A stretch of 22,299 nt of DNA from Phycisphaerales bacterium UBA1845. GTDB lineage: Bacteria; Planctomycetota; Phycisphaerae; UBA1845. The notes under the pieces were generated by a model that was given only the letters and a program-made list of their open reading frames with translations, ran no database searches and was not told where the DNA came from. Location of the stretch: positions 1 to 22,299 of the forward strand of contig DDIR01000080.1 of assembly GCA_002338715.1 (NCBI GenBank), written 5' to 3'. A program made the translations under genes and the position numbers. Positions 8,523 to 15,810 of the stretch are shown piece by piece (the stretch's first letter is position 1; the number at the start of each line of letters is the position of its first letter).

Positions 8523-8605
8523 CGCGGCTGACCTGAAATGAGGTGGTGGAAATTGCGTGATGCGGCGCGGCACGCGTGAATTCCATCGTTTCGTGATGTA
8601 CTCAA

Positions 8606-8625
8606 ATTGCAGTTGCGTCTGCAAT
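8606..8625 (+). promoter_or_regulatory. leader hairpin upstream of the TolC-like gene
   Basis: ATTGCAG, a six-base loop and CTGCAAT form a perfect 7-bp stem 40 bp before the start codon. It has no T-run, so it is unlikely to be a terminator. A role in mRNA stability or translation is possible but unproven. Confidence 0.3.
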
Positions 8626-8665
8626 CGAGATTGTTCCCTCGCGTTAGACAAAGTGTAAACCCATT

Positions 8666-10516
8666 ATGCATGCCTCTGTACTTTTGAAGGTCGCTTCACT
8701 GCTCGCGGTGACGGCGACAGGTCCGTCTGAACCCCTTCCGATGACCCCGGTGGATGTCGATGAAGTCCGCCCGAATGCCCAGGTGACGACGACCACCGTC
8801 GACAATTCACAGGGCTCGATGGTGCGATCCCATCCCGACCATCAGATCGAAACGAGGCAAGGCATTATCGAAGACCCACGATCGGTCGGCGTTCAATATG
8901 GCCGCGAGACGCTAGGTGCAGACCGGACCATGTCCGAGGCCAAGTTCGTCGAATACGTGCTGCATCATCTGCCCGATCCAATTGATGCTCGACGGGAAGC
9001 GGCCCAGCGGTTGGCCGCTGGCCCTTCCCCCATTCAAATTGAGCCGCTTGAAAGTCTAATTGCACGGATCGATTCCATCAGCCGTCCCGAAAAACTGTAC
9101 CTCACGCTCGAAGATACGATCGAACGGACGCTTGCGAACAACTATTCGATTCGCGTCGCCAGTTACAATCCGGCGATCGAGCAGACCCGCGTGGTCGAAG
9201 CCGAAGCCGTCTTTGATGCAGCATTCTTCACGTCGCTGACCAACAACAAGGTCGATCAGCCGACCGCCAACGCCCTTCAGGGTTCCAAGATTGAGCAGTT
9301 CAGTCTGCAATCGGGTGTCCGGAAGATGCTGCCAAGCGGCATGCAGTTGCGCACGTATTACTCGGTCGATCGCTCAAGCAACAACTTCCAGTTCCAGACG
9401 CTTAATCCGCAGTGGATTTCGCGATTCATCGTTGAAATGAATCAGCCGCTGCTTCGCGGATTCGGGTTGGACGCCAACCGGTCGCAGATTCGCCTAAGCA
9501 AGATTGGTCGTCGGGCGGCGACGCAGCAGTATCGCCGTCAGATTCGCGACACCGTGCGGCAAGTTGAAGAAGCGTATTGGCGATTGGTGCAAGCCCGCCG
9601 GGCGCTGGTTGTCTCCGCCCGTCTGCTGGAAAGTTTTGAGCAGATCAACAACAAGCTCGAGGCACGTAAGGAATTCGACGTCTACACCATTCAGTTGGCC
9701 GACACCCAGGCGCGACTCGAATCATCCAAAGCCGATTTCATCCAACTCGCCGCCAACGTGCAGAACGCCGAGGATCGGTTGATCGCGCTGATCAACGACC
9801 CCGATCTCGACTTGGCCAGTGATATCGAAATTGTCCCGGTCAGCGTGCCGAATTATCTGCCGATCCAGGTCGATCGGTTGAACGAAGTCAGCACCGCGCT
9901 CGACAATCGCTCGGAACTGGTCGAAGCCAAGCTCGCGATCAACTCCGCGAACATCCGCATCGGCGTCGCCAAGAACCAGGCCATGCCGAAACTCGACGTG
10001 ACGTTCCGTTACACCGTCGATGGACTCGGACCAAGCAGTCACGATTCGTTCAGCCAGCTCACCAAGAACGATTTCACCGAGTACTTCCTCGGCATCGATT
10101 TTGAGATTCCGATCGGTAACCGTGCCCGCCGCGCCGCCCTCAAACGCGAAAAGTTGCAGCAGGCCCAGGCGATCGCCAGCCTCAAGCAGGTGTTCGAACA
10201 GGTCATCCTCGAAACCAACATCGCCGTCCGCAACCTCGTCGCCCAATCCGATCAGATCGAGCCGAGCCTGATTTCGGCGAACGCCCGCGAGGATCAGGTC
10301 GAATCGATCATCGAACGTGCCGAAAAGCAGGACTTTTTGACCCTCAACAACGAGTTGAACACGCGTCAGGGGTTGGCCGCCGCCCGCAACGATCTGCTTT
10401 CGGCGATGATTGATTACGGCATCGGGATCATCGAGTTGGAACGTTCAAAAGGAACGCTACTGCGGTACAACAACATCGAACTGGCGTTTGATGATTCGGA
10501 CGATCCGGATAATTAG
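8666..10516 (+). CDS. TolC-like outer-membrane efflux protein
   Basis: The 616-residue product belongs to the outer membrane efflux protein family, trimeric channels that carry export substrates across the outer membrane and periplasm. The first repeat begins at LTLEDTIERTLANNYSIRVA and the second contains RSELVEAKLAINSANIRIGVAKN. Between them are long coiled-coil helices (RRAATQQYRRQIRDTVRQVE, EEAYWRLVQARRALV). FEIPIGNRARRAALKREKL is the family's beta-to-helix transition. The N-terminus MHASVLLKVASLLAVTATG is a short signal peptide. Unusually, about 110 polar residues of no recognised domain separate it from the first repeat. No membrane-fusion protein or inner-membrane pump gene lies next to it, so its partner is probably encoded elsewhere. 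The ATG is the first in the frame; no clear ribosome binding site is seen. Confidence 0.93.
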   Translation: MHASVLLKVASLLAVTATGPSEPLPMTPVDVDEVRPNAQVTTTTVDNSQGSMVRSHPDHQIETRQGIIEDPRSVGVQYGRETLGADRTMSEAKFVEYVLHHLPDPIDARREAAQRLAAGPSPIQIEPLESLIARIDSISRPEKLYLTLEDTIERTLANNYSIRVASYNPAIEQTRVVEAEAVFDAAFFTSLTNNKVDQPTANALQGSKIEQFSLQSGVRKMLPSGMQLRTYYSVDRSSNNFQFQTLNPQWISRFIVEMNQPLLRGFGLDANRSQIRLSKIGRRAATQQYRRQIRDTVRQVEEAYWRLVQARRALVVSARLLESFEQINNKLEARKEFDVYTIQLADTQARLESSKADFIQLAANVQNAEDRLIALINDPDLDLASDIEIVPVSVPNYLPIQVDRLNEVSTALDNRSELVEAKLAINSANIRIGVAKNQAMPKLDVTFRYTVDGLGPSSHDSFSQLTKNDFTEYFLGIDFEIPIGNRARRAALKREKLQQAQAIASLKQVFEQVILETNIAVRNLVAQSDQIEPSLISANAREDQVESIIERAEKQDFLTLNNELNTRQGLAAARNDLLSAMIDYGIGIIELERSKGTLLRYNNIELAFDDSDDPDN

Positions 10517-10545
10517 AATCCCCTTAGGCAGGACATAGCGCCGTC

Positions 10546-10565
10546 ATTCCCGCGAAAGCGGGAAT
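10546..10565. repeat. REP-like palindrome, possible terminator
   Basis: ATTCCCGC, loop GAAA and GCGGGAAT form a perfect 8-bp stem with a tetraloop. The same core is widespread as an intergenic repeat in many bacterial genomes. It lies 30 bp after the TolC-like stop, between convergent genes, where it could stop or stabilise transcripts on either strand. Confidence 0.6.
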
Positions 10566-10682
10566 CCAGGGGAAGGCGAGGGCAATCCAGGTGAGTTCTG
10601 GCCCTGTCCTGCGAACTGTGGACGAGCAAGACGCTACGTTTGGATCAAGATTGCGATAGATTGCACCGGTTGCGATTTGATT

Positions 10683-10705
10683 GGTGGGCACGGCCCACCC
10701 TACAC
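10683..10705 (+). repeat. single copy of the GGTGGGCACGGCCCACC repeat
   Basis: This 23-base stretch begins GGTGGGCACGGCCCACCC and is the exact reverse complement of 18156-18178. It has a palindromic core and sits between convergent genes, ending 15 bp before the stop of the small membrane protein. It is best read as a solo member of the REP-like family forming the pair at 18156-18223. Confidence 0.65.
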
Positions 10706-10719
10706 GGGGTGGGTTGGCG

Positions 10720-11172
10720 CTACAGCCCGAAGTCCTGGCCGATCCGTATCGCTTCCAGCGCCTGCCAGAAGTTAAACACAAAGATGGCCATGCTGATGAC
10801 GCTGACGGTTGCGACCACGAGCAGACACCCGTTGACCAGCAACCGACCGTCGAAGAACGAATCCGAATTGATCGTCGCGATGATGTGCGGCCGCGACAGG
10901 ATGAGCATCGCGATCACCACCGCACCGGCTGTCGGCCAAATGGTGATCGAGTGCAGGTAGCTGTAAATCCACACGCCTTTTGAAACCGCTTCGCTGGCCT
11001 GCCCATCGGGCACGCGCAGGAAGTGCCCCTTGAGGAAGAACTCCCCCTCGCGGATGAAACCGTTGCTGGCGTCGCCTTGAAAGTACCAATAGAAGAACGT
11101 GTACAGCGCGAAGTTCAGCAATCCCAGCGCGATGACCGAAATCAGTATGCGGTTTCGTATGATGCGTCGCAC
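10720..11172 (-). CDS. small three-span membrane protein, unknown function
   Basis: The family is not recognised. The 150-residue product has three hydrophobic segments: ILISVIALGLLNFALYTFFY near 9-31, ITIWPTAGAVVIAMLILS near 75-93, and LLVNGCLLVVATVSVISMAI near 110-135. The polar loop between the first two (DASNGFIREGEFFLKGHFLR) may face outward. The start is a GTG at 11172 with GGAG seven to eight bases upstream. It follows thiG by 61 bp on the same strand and could be read from the thi promoter, but nothing in the sequence links it to thiamine synthesis. Downstream are repeats and the converging TolC-like gene. Confidence 0.8.
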   Translation of the reverse strand: MRRIIRNRILISVIALGLLNFALYTFFYWYFQGDASNGFIREGEFFLKGHFLRVPDGQASEAVSKGVWIYSYLHSITIWPTAGAVVIAMLILSRPHIIATINSDSFFDGRLLVNGCLLVVATVSVISMAIFVFNFWQALEAIRIGQDFGL

Positions 11173-11233
11173 TGAGTCGGCTCCGATCTGCGAAATCTCG
11201 GGATGGCTAATTCAAAAGAACGGACAAAACCGA

Positions 11234-12070
11234 TTACGTCGTCGCTTCGATGAGCCCTTCCATCGGTGACGACGCGGTTGCGTAAGGCTTTCGGGCGATG
11301 CGACCGGCTTGGTATGCCAGACGACCGGCTTGGATCGCGTGGGCCATCGCCTTGGCCATCCGCACGGGATCATTCGCGCCGGCGATTCCGGTATTCAAAA
11401 GCACGCCATCTGCCCCCAACTCCATCGCGACAGCCACATCCGACGCGGTCCCGACACCGGCATCAACGATCACCGGATAGTCAGCGTCGCCGTCTTTGAG
11501 TGATTCCAAACAGAGGCGGATGCTGTTGCGGTTGAGAATGCCCAACCCGCTGCCGATGGGCGCGCCGGCTGGCATGACACTGGCCGCTCCTGCGTCTTTC
11601 AACCGCTTGGCCAATATCGGATCGTCGTTGGTATAGACGAGCACTTCAAAACCGAGTTCGATCAACTTCTCGGTGGCTTCGAGCGTGCCGATCGGATCGG
11701 GCAGAAGCGTCTTGCGATCGCCCAGGACTTCGAGCTTGACCCAGTTAGCCCCCTTGTTGCCCTGACCTTCGAGAAGCTCGCGCCCCAGACGCGCCGCCCG
11801 CACCGCATCCTTCGCGTTAAAGCAGCCGGCTGTATTGGGCAGAATCGTGAAGCGACTCATGTCGATATGATCGAGGATCGAATCTTCACGCGCCCCGCCG
11901 GCTTCGGTGAGGCAATCGCGGCGCACAGCCACAGTGACGACCTCCGCCTCCGAAGCACCAAGGGCGGCTGACATCTGCTCAAACGTCGCGTATTTACCGG
12001 TCCCAACAAAAAGTCGCGACGAGAAACTGAACGAACCAACTTTGTAAGTGTCCACCTTGCTATCCCCCAC
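11234..12070 (-). CDS. thiG: thiazole synthase ThiG
   Basis: ThiG builds the thiazole phosphate ring of thiamine from deoxyxylulose 5-phosphate, dehydroglycine and the sulfur carried on ThiS. The 278-residue (beta/alpha)8 barrel begins [13 protein letters not shown] and contains [20 protein letters not shown]. The Schiff-base lysine is K112 in WVKLEVLGD. The phosphate-binding end of the barrel is seen in [20 protein letters not shown] and [14 protein letters not shown]. The GTG start at 12070 overlaps the last bases of thiS; another GTG at 12055, preceded by GGGGG, would remove five residues and is equally plausible. Translation is probably coupled to thiS. The dehydroglycine-forming enzyme (ThiH or ThiO) and ThiF are not in the window. 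Confidence 0.96.
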   Translation of the reverse strand: MGDSKVDTYKVGSFSFSSRLFVGTGKYATFEQMSAALGASEAEVVTVAVRRDCLTEAGGAREDSILDHIDMSRFTILPNTAGCFNAKDAVRAARLGRELLEGQGNKGANWVKLEVLGDRKTLLPDPIGTLEATEKLIELGFEVLVYTNDDPILAKRLKDAGAASVMPAGAPIGSGLGILNRNSIRLCLESLKDGDADYPVIVDAGVGTASDVAVAMELGADGVLLNTGIAGANDPVRMAKAMAHAIQAGRLAYQAGRIARKPYATASSPMEGLIEATT

Positions 12071-12260
12071 CCACGAACGTCACGATCTCGATACGATCGC
12101 CGGGTTGAATGGTTGTGTTTGAAAAAGTCGCCCGGGGAACGAGCTCTTCGTTGATCTCGACAGCCGCTCGAATGGGTTCGAGTTCGTACAGGTCGAGCAA
12201 ATCAGACACACTGATACCGCCCGTCAGTTCACGTTCTTTGCCGTTGACAATGACTTGCAT
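12060..12260 (-). CDS. thiS: sulfur carrier protein ThiS
   Basis: This 66-residue ubiquitin-like protein carries sulfur as a C-terminal thiocarboxylate for thiazole formation. It starts [20 protein letters not shown], has the [10 protein letters not shown] strand, and ends [13 protein letters not shown] with the diagnostic terminal Gly-Gly. The ATG at 12260 is chosen because it begins the beta-grasp fold. A longer frame reaching 12302 adds only Arg-rich residues and would begin close to the promoter. The stop overlaps the start of thiG by 11 bp. A near-perfect promoter lies 59 bp upstream, so the pair can be expressed separately from the polyamine operon. Confidence 0.95.
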   Translation of the reverse strand: MQVIVNGKERELTGGISVSDLLDLYELEPIRAAVEINEELVPRATFSNTTIQPGDRIEIVTFVGGG

Positions 12261-12318
12261 GATACGGTGTGCCCAACATCTGCGCCCAACTGATCGCCCC
12301 AATCTCGACTGCTTGGCG

Positions 12319-12347
12319 ATTATAGGAGTCGAAGCGCAAAGTCACAA
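12319..12347 (-). promoter_or_regulatory. strong sigma-70-like promoter for thiS-thiG
   Basis: On the minus strand TTGTGA (12342-12347) and a perfect TATAAT (12319-12324) are 17 bp apart. Transcription would begin near 12312, about 50 nt before the thiS ATG. That leader is too short for a thiamine pyrophosphate riboswitch, and no such motif is seen. Confidence 0.65.
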
Positions 12348-12366
12348 TGTGGGCCCGATGCGATCG

Positions 12367-13233
12367 CTATTTCGAGGCGGCATGCACATATGCCATCAGG
12401 CGATAAGCCAGCCGAGCCGCGAGGAATTCCGTCACGGCTTGACCCGGAATCGGCAGCACTTCGACGATATCCGCGGCTACGATCTTGCGGGTCTGGGCGA
12501 CGCGACGCAGCAGTGCCGTCACCTGGTACCAATCCAGACCGCCCGGTTCAGGCGTGCCCGTGCCCGGTGCGTATGCCGGGTCGAATCCGTCGATGTCGAT
12601 GGTGACGTAGACTGTGTCGCCAAGTCCGTCGAGGGCGCGTTCGATCCACTCGCCACCACCGCGACAGTCACGGGCGTAAATCGGTTCGATGCCGGATTTT
12701 TTGAGGAATGTGGATTCTTCCTTGCAGACGTTGCGAATACCGACCGGCACCACGGTGTCGACGTATTCGAGACAGCGCCGCATGACCGACGCATGCGAAT
12801 ATGGCGAGCCTTCGTACTGATCGCGCAAGTCGAGATGGGCGTCGATCTGCAGAATCGAGAACTTCTTGTAGCGGCTGGCCACCGCCCGCACCAATCCGCT
12901 CGTGACGCTGTGTTCACCACCGAGCCCGAAGAGAAACTTGCCATCACGCACCGGTTTGCGTGCAGCTTTTGTGATCAACTCGTGCATCGCGGCAGGTCCG
13001 TCGGTGCTGACCTCGACGGGGTCAAGCGTGCAAACGCCGGCACGAAATGGCTCCGACTCCAACTCGTCGTCAAAGAGTTCGACCTGCTGTGACGCCGTGA
13101 TGATCGCCTGCGGGCCAAACCGCGTCCCGACCTGATAGCTGACGGTCGCATCGTAGGGAACCGGCAGCACCGCGTAGGTTGCACCGCGATAGTCGGTATA
13201 CTTGGCCTCAAGACCGAGAAAATCGTTGTTCAT
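12367..13233 (-). CDS. speB: agmatinase (ureohydrolase family)
   Basis: A manganese enzyme that hydrolyses agmatine to putrescine and urea. The 288-residue product has all ureohydrolase metal motifs: GGEHS with His108, D131-A-H133-L-D135, and D213-I-D215-G-F-D218-P. YAPGTGTPEPGG after the last motif is characteristic of agmatinases rather than arginases. The ATG at 13233 shares one base with the stop of the upstream deoxyhypusine-synthase-like gene (TAATG), indicating translational coupling. A longer frame exists upstream but overlaps that gene. The arginine decarboxylase two genes upstream would supply agmatine, so its context supports the substrate. Related ureohydrolases such as guanidinobutyrase are less likely here. 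Confidence 0.94.
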   Translation of the reverse strand: MNNDFLGLEAKYTDYRGATYAVLPVPYDATVSYQVGTRFGPQAIITASQQVELFDDELESEPFRAGVCTLDPVEVSTDGPAAMHELITKAARKPVRDGKFLFGLGGEHSVTSGLVRAVASRYKKFSILQIDAHLDLRDQYEGSPYSHASVMRRCLEYVDTVVPVGIRNVCKEESTFLKKSGIEPIYARDCRGGGEWIERALDGLGDTVYVTIDIDGFDPAYAPGTGTPEPGGLDWYQVTALLRRVAQTRKIVAADIVEVLPIPGQAVTEFLAARLAYRLMAYVHAASK

Positions 13234-14426
13234 TATTCGACCGGGGGAAACTCGTAGTAGTCTTTGTAGGTCTTGCGAAGTCGTTCGTTGGCGCCGGCAG
13301 ACTCTCGCAATTCGCCGACGATCTTGCCCAGGCGGTCGTAAAGCCTGCGCTGCGGGCGCGGTTTGCATCGGGTCAACACGTACTGAGCAATGAGCGGCAG
13401 CGTCAACGATGCGCACGAATACACAACGACATTGTTCAACACGGCGTCTTTGACCTTGCCCCAGCTGCGCGCTTCGGATGGCGTCGCGCCGCTAAGCCCG
13501 CCCCAATGCGGCGAGTCCGTCGTCAGTTGCAGGAAGTAATCGTGCCCGCCCTTGCTCTCATCGTGGAGAATCTGATTGAGGGTCGGCTGAGTTTGCAGAT
13601 AGAAGTTTTTGGGCGACCCACCGCCGATTTCGATGACGCCGTTCTTTTCGGCGTCGCGAACGATGGCGGCTGTCTCGATGACATCGAGGATCGGATTCAA
13701 ATTCATGGGCCGATCGAACAGGTACGGAACCACGAGATTCATACCGATGGACGAATCGCCGGGAGACGAGGTGTAAATCGGAATTCCCAGATCCGACCCG
13801 CGTGCCACGAGCGATCGCTCGGGGTGCGATGCCGACTTGTTCACGTGCCGACCGATATGGGCGTGCAACGCCGCGCTTGAAAACGGCTTGTCGGCTTTCA
13901 AGTCGCGGACGGCTTGCAAGATAACTTCGTCCGTGGCTTCGAGCGTGGTGTCGTCATGGATAAACACGTCGTAGATTCGGGCGACCCGTTCATCTGCGAG
14001 GGTGTTGTCGTCGGCGAGGAAGTCACCTTGCACCATGGGCATGTCATACGCCCGATGCAGGTCGTGATAGAGGTTGGCGCCGGTGGAGATGACAAAATCG
14101 ACGAATCCGGCTTTCATCAGGTCGATGATCACCCCGCTCATACCGATGGGGGTCATCGCGCCGGCAAGCGTCATGCCGATCGTCGCCCCTTCTTCGATCA
14201 TGCGCGCGTACAGCTGAGCGCCTTCGGCCAGTCGCCGGGCGTTGAATCCGCTCTTGGCATATACGCCGTCGATTAAGTCGGCGACCTTTTCATTGCCGCC
14301 AAGCTGAAGCGGGTTGATGCTGGGAAGCGCATTCAGATCGAGCGGCTGCTGATCGCTATCACCTGCTTTGTTTGAATCTGTCGATTTCGGGCGTTCAGTT
14401 CCGCATGGATATCGGTCTTCGTTCAA
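13233..14426 (-). CDS. deoxyhypusine synthase-like protein (possible homospermidine synthase)
   Basis: The 397-residue protein belongs to the deoxyhypusine synthase family, NAD-dependent enzymes that move an aminobutyl group from spermidine to a lysine of eIF5A via an enzyme-lysine imine. Family segments are present: VDFVISTGANLYHDLHRA, NGVIEIGGGSPKNF, DSPHWGGLSGATPSEA, and the active-site lysine K324 in SWGKVKDA. Bacteria lack eIF5A, so another acceptor is expected. Plant homospermidine synthases evolved from this family, and putrescine or agmatine is the natural acceptor in this operon. About 30 polar residues precede the catalytic domain. The start is TTG at 14426, with GGAG seven bases upstream and no ATG nearby. 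It ends in a one-base overlap with agmatinase. The reaction catalysed is inference. Confidence 0.92.
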   Translation of the reverse strand: MNEDRYPCGTERPKSTDSNKAGDSDQQPLDLNALPSINPLQLGGNEKVADLIDGVYAKSGFNARRLAEGAQLYARMIEEGATIGMTLAGAMTPIGMSGVIIDLMKAGFVDFVISTGANLYHDLHRAYDMPMVQGDFLADDNTLADERVARIYDVFIHDDTTLEATDEVILQAVRDLKADKPFSSAALHAHIGRHVNKSASHPERSLVARGSDLGIPIYTSSPGDSSIGMNLVVPYLFDRPMNLNPILDVIETAAIVRDAEKNGVIEIGGGSPKNFYLQTQPTLNQILHDESKGGHDYFLQLTTDSPHWGGLSGATPSEARSWGKVKDAVLNNVVVYSCASLTLPLIAQYVLTRCKPRPQRRLYDRLGKIVGELRESAGANERLRKTYKDYYEFPPVE

Positions 14427-14523
14427 TGGATTTCTCCGACGCCAAGCATAAACACAACCCGACTACCACGGCAGGCCGTCACAAAGCGTTCTCCAAAGTT
14501 ATGATATCAGTGATTCAATCGGC

Positions 14524-15078
14524 TCAATGGACAAAGACAGCCGCAGACACCACGGTGGTCCACAGCCCATCTTTATCTCCCTCCGCCGTCTGGCACAGGG
14601 CGCGGGTTTTGATCACGAGCTTCTTGCTTTTGTAAATCTCAAGACGCTCGTCGTAGGCCTTTTCGGGATCAAGTTCGATGTCATGCGTCGTCGCAAGCAT
14701 CGAGGCGGCCATGTCTTCAACATAGTCGGCGCACTTGCGATGGGTCATGCCAAATGCGTGATGTTCTGAGATATATCCGTAGTCGACTTTCTTTGCTGGA
14801 AGCGCCAAGCCAATGCCAGCCGCAACGAGGCGGTTCGGTTCGTTCGTTCGGATATCAGCGATAACGCAATGGACGATGGCTCCGGCTTTTAACTGGTCAA
14901 GACCGCGTTCCTTCGAAACGATTTTGCAATTGGGCGGGAAAATACTGGATACCCGCACAAGATTGAATTGGGCGATGCCCGCGTGTCGGAGGGCGGCTTC
15001 AAACGACTGAAGGTTGTGGCGATGTTTTCCAACTCCCTTCGTGAAAAACATTTGCCGGGGGACCATCGATTCGTTCAT
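14524..15078 (-). CDS. pyruvoyl-dependent arginine decarboxylase
   Basis: Decarboxylates arginine to agmatine using a covalently bound pyruvoyl group made by self-cleavage. The 184-residue product matches the family throughout: MFFTKGVGKHRHNLQSFEAA, NLVRVSSIFPPNCK, GYISEHHAFG and LCQTAEGDKDGLWTTVVSAA. The cleavage site is Ser44-Ser45 in VSSIFPP, which would yield a short beta chain and a pyruvoyl-capped alpha chain. The ATG at 15078 has GGAG eight bases upstream. It is the first gene of the polyamine operon, about 40 nt from a predicted transcription start, with a 97-bp gap before the deoxyhypusine-synthase-like gene. The family was first described in archaea and is found in scattered bacterial groups. 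Confidence 0.95.
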   Translation of the reverse strand: MNESMVPRQMFFTKGVGKHRHNLQSFEAALRHAGIAQFNLVRVSSIFPPNCKIVSKERGLDQLKAGAIVHCVIADIRTNEPNRLVAAGIGLALPAKKVDYGYISEHHAFGMTHRKCADYVEDMAASMLATTHDIELDPEKAYDERLEIYKSKKLVIKTRALCQTAEGDKDGLWTTVVSAAVFVH

Positions 15079-15124
15079 TCATCATGCTCCAAAGATGCTA
15101 AGGGGAATGTTCAAAAGTCGGTCG

Positions 15125-15152
15125 ATTATAAAGGTGGCGACACAGTGTACAA
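15125..15152 (-). promoter_or_regulatory. promoter for the polyamine operon
   Basis: On the minus strand a perfect TATAAT (15125-15130) lies 16 bp after TTGTAC (15147-15152). The -35 box is poor beyond TTG, so an activator may be needed. Transcription would begin near 15118, 40 nt before the decarboxylase start. Confidence 0.5.
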
Positions 15153-15213
15153 GACGCCTGGACCCCACTTTGGAACCAATTTGAGCCCATCTTGTCTCGG
15201 CAAGCCGCACAGG

Positions 15214-15810
15214 CTAGGCGGTCCAAAGCTGAACCATCCCGCCCTTGATCGAAGCCAACGCCTTTCCCCGGTGACTTAACGCATTCTTCTGCTCAGGTGG
15301 CATTTCGGCTGTGGTTATCCCCATATTCGGAACATAAAAATGGGGATCGTATCCAAACCCATTGGTTCCACGAGGTTCATCGATGATCTGCCCTTCGATT
15401 GTGCCCATGGATGTCAAGAGCACGTCATCGCCTTCGACCAGCGCCAGACAGCACACAAAGCGTGCGGTTCGGCTGGCTTGGGGAATACCCCGCAGCGCCG
15501 CGATCAATTTGTGGTTGTTGGCCGCATCCGTGCCTTCGTCGCTGTAGCGGGCGGACTGGACGCCCGGCGCTCCATTCAGGGCATCCACCTCCAACCCGGA
15601 GTCGTCGGCCAACACGATCTTGCCAAAATGTTTCGCGTAGTAACGGGCCTTTAAGATGGCATTGGCTTCAAATGTATCGGCGTCTTCGACGGGGGCTGGG
15701 ATGGACGGCAAGTCCGCCAAAAAAGTCCACGCGATTGGCAAGTCCTTCATCACCGCGCGGATTTCGCGCACCTTGCCTTCGTTGGTTGTTGCGACCAGGA
15801 TTTCTCGCAT
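15214..15810 (-). CDS. rdgB: XTP/dITP diphosphatase (RdgB/HAM1)
   Basis: Hydrolyses deaminated purine nucleotides (ITP, dITP, XTP) to monophosphates and so keeps them out of DNA and RNA. The 198-residue product begins MREILVATTNEGKVREI, the T-x-N-x2-K-x2-E-I motif. It continues with the metal-site D69-D-S-G-L and GAPGVQSARYS, then GFGYDPHFYVP and LSHRGKAL near the end. All family motifs are intact and the length is normal. The ATG at 15810 shares one base with the stop of the upstream lipoprotein gene (TGATG), so translation is probably coupled. It is the last gene of an rph-lipoprotein-rdgB unit; rph and rdgB are neighbours in many bacteria. Confidence 0.97.
   Translation of the reverse strand: MREILVATTNEGKVREIRAVMKDLPIAWTFLADLPSIPAPVEDADTFEANAILKARYYAKHFGKIVLADDSGLEVDALNGAPGVQSARYSDEGTDAANNHKLIAALRGIPQASRTARFVCCLALVEGDDVLLTSMGTIEGQIIDEPRGTNGFGYDPHFYVPNMGITTAEMPPEQKNALSHRGKALASIKGGMVQLWTA

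Larger units (their letters stand above)
8262..8665. other. divergent intergenic control region (404 bp)
   Basis: No gene was seen here. The stretch holds a leftward promoter for the mutase (8336-8364), a rightward promoter for the TolC-like gene (8493-8522), two 19-nt direct repeats (8433-8473), a 10-bp tandem duplication TCAACAGAAA at 8277-8296 near the possible GTG start of the mutase, and a hairpin in the TolC-like leader (8606-8625). Confidence 0.6.

Noticed and set aside
8536..8580. Inverted repeat around GCGTG...CACGC in the TolC-like leader
   Set aside because: The stem is only five base pairs with a long GC-rich spacer; chance is likely.
12261..12366. TPP riboswitch upstream of thiS
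   Set aside because: No CUGAGA-type core or second conserved arm was seen, and the promoter leaves only about 50 nt of leader.
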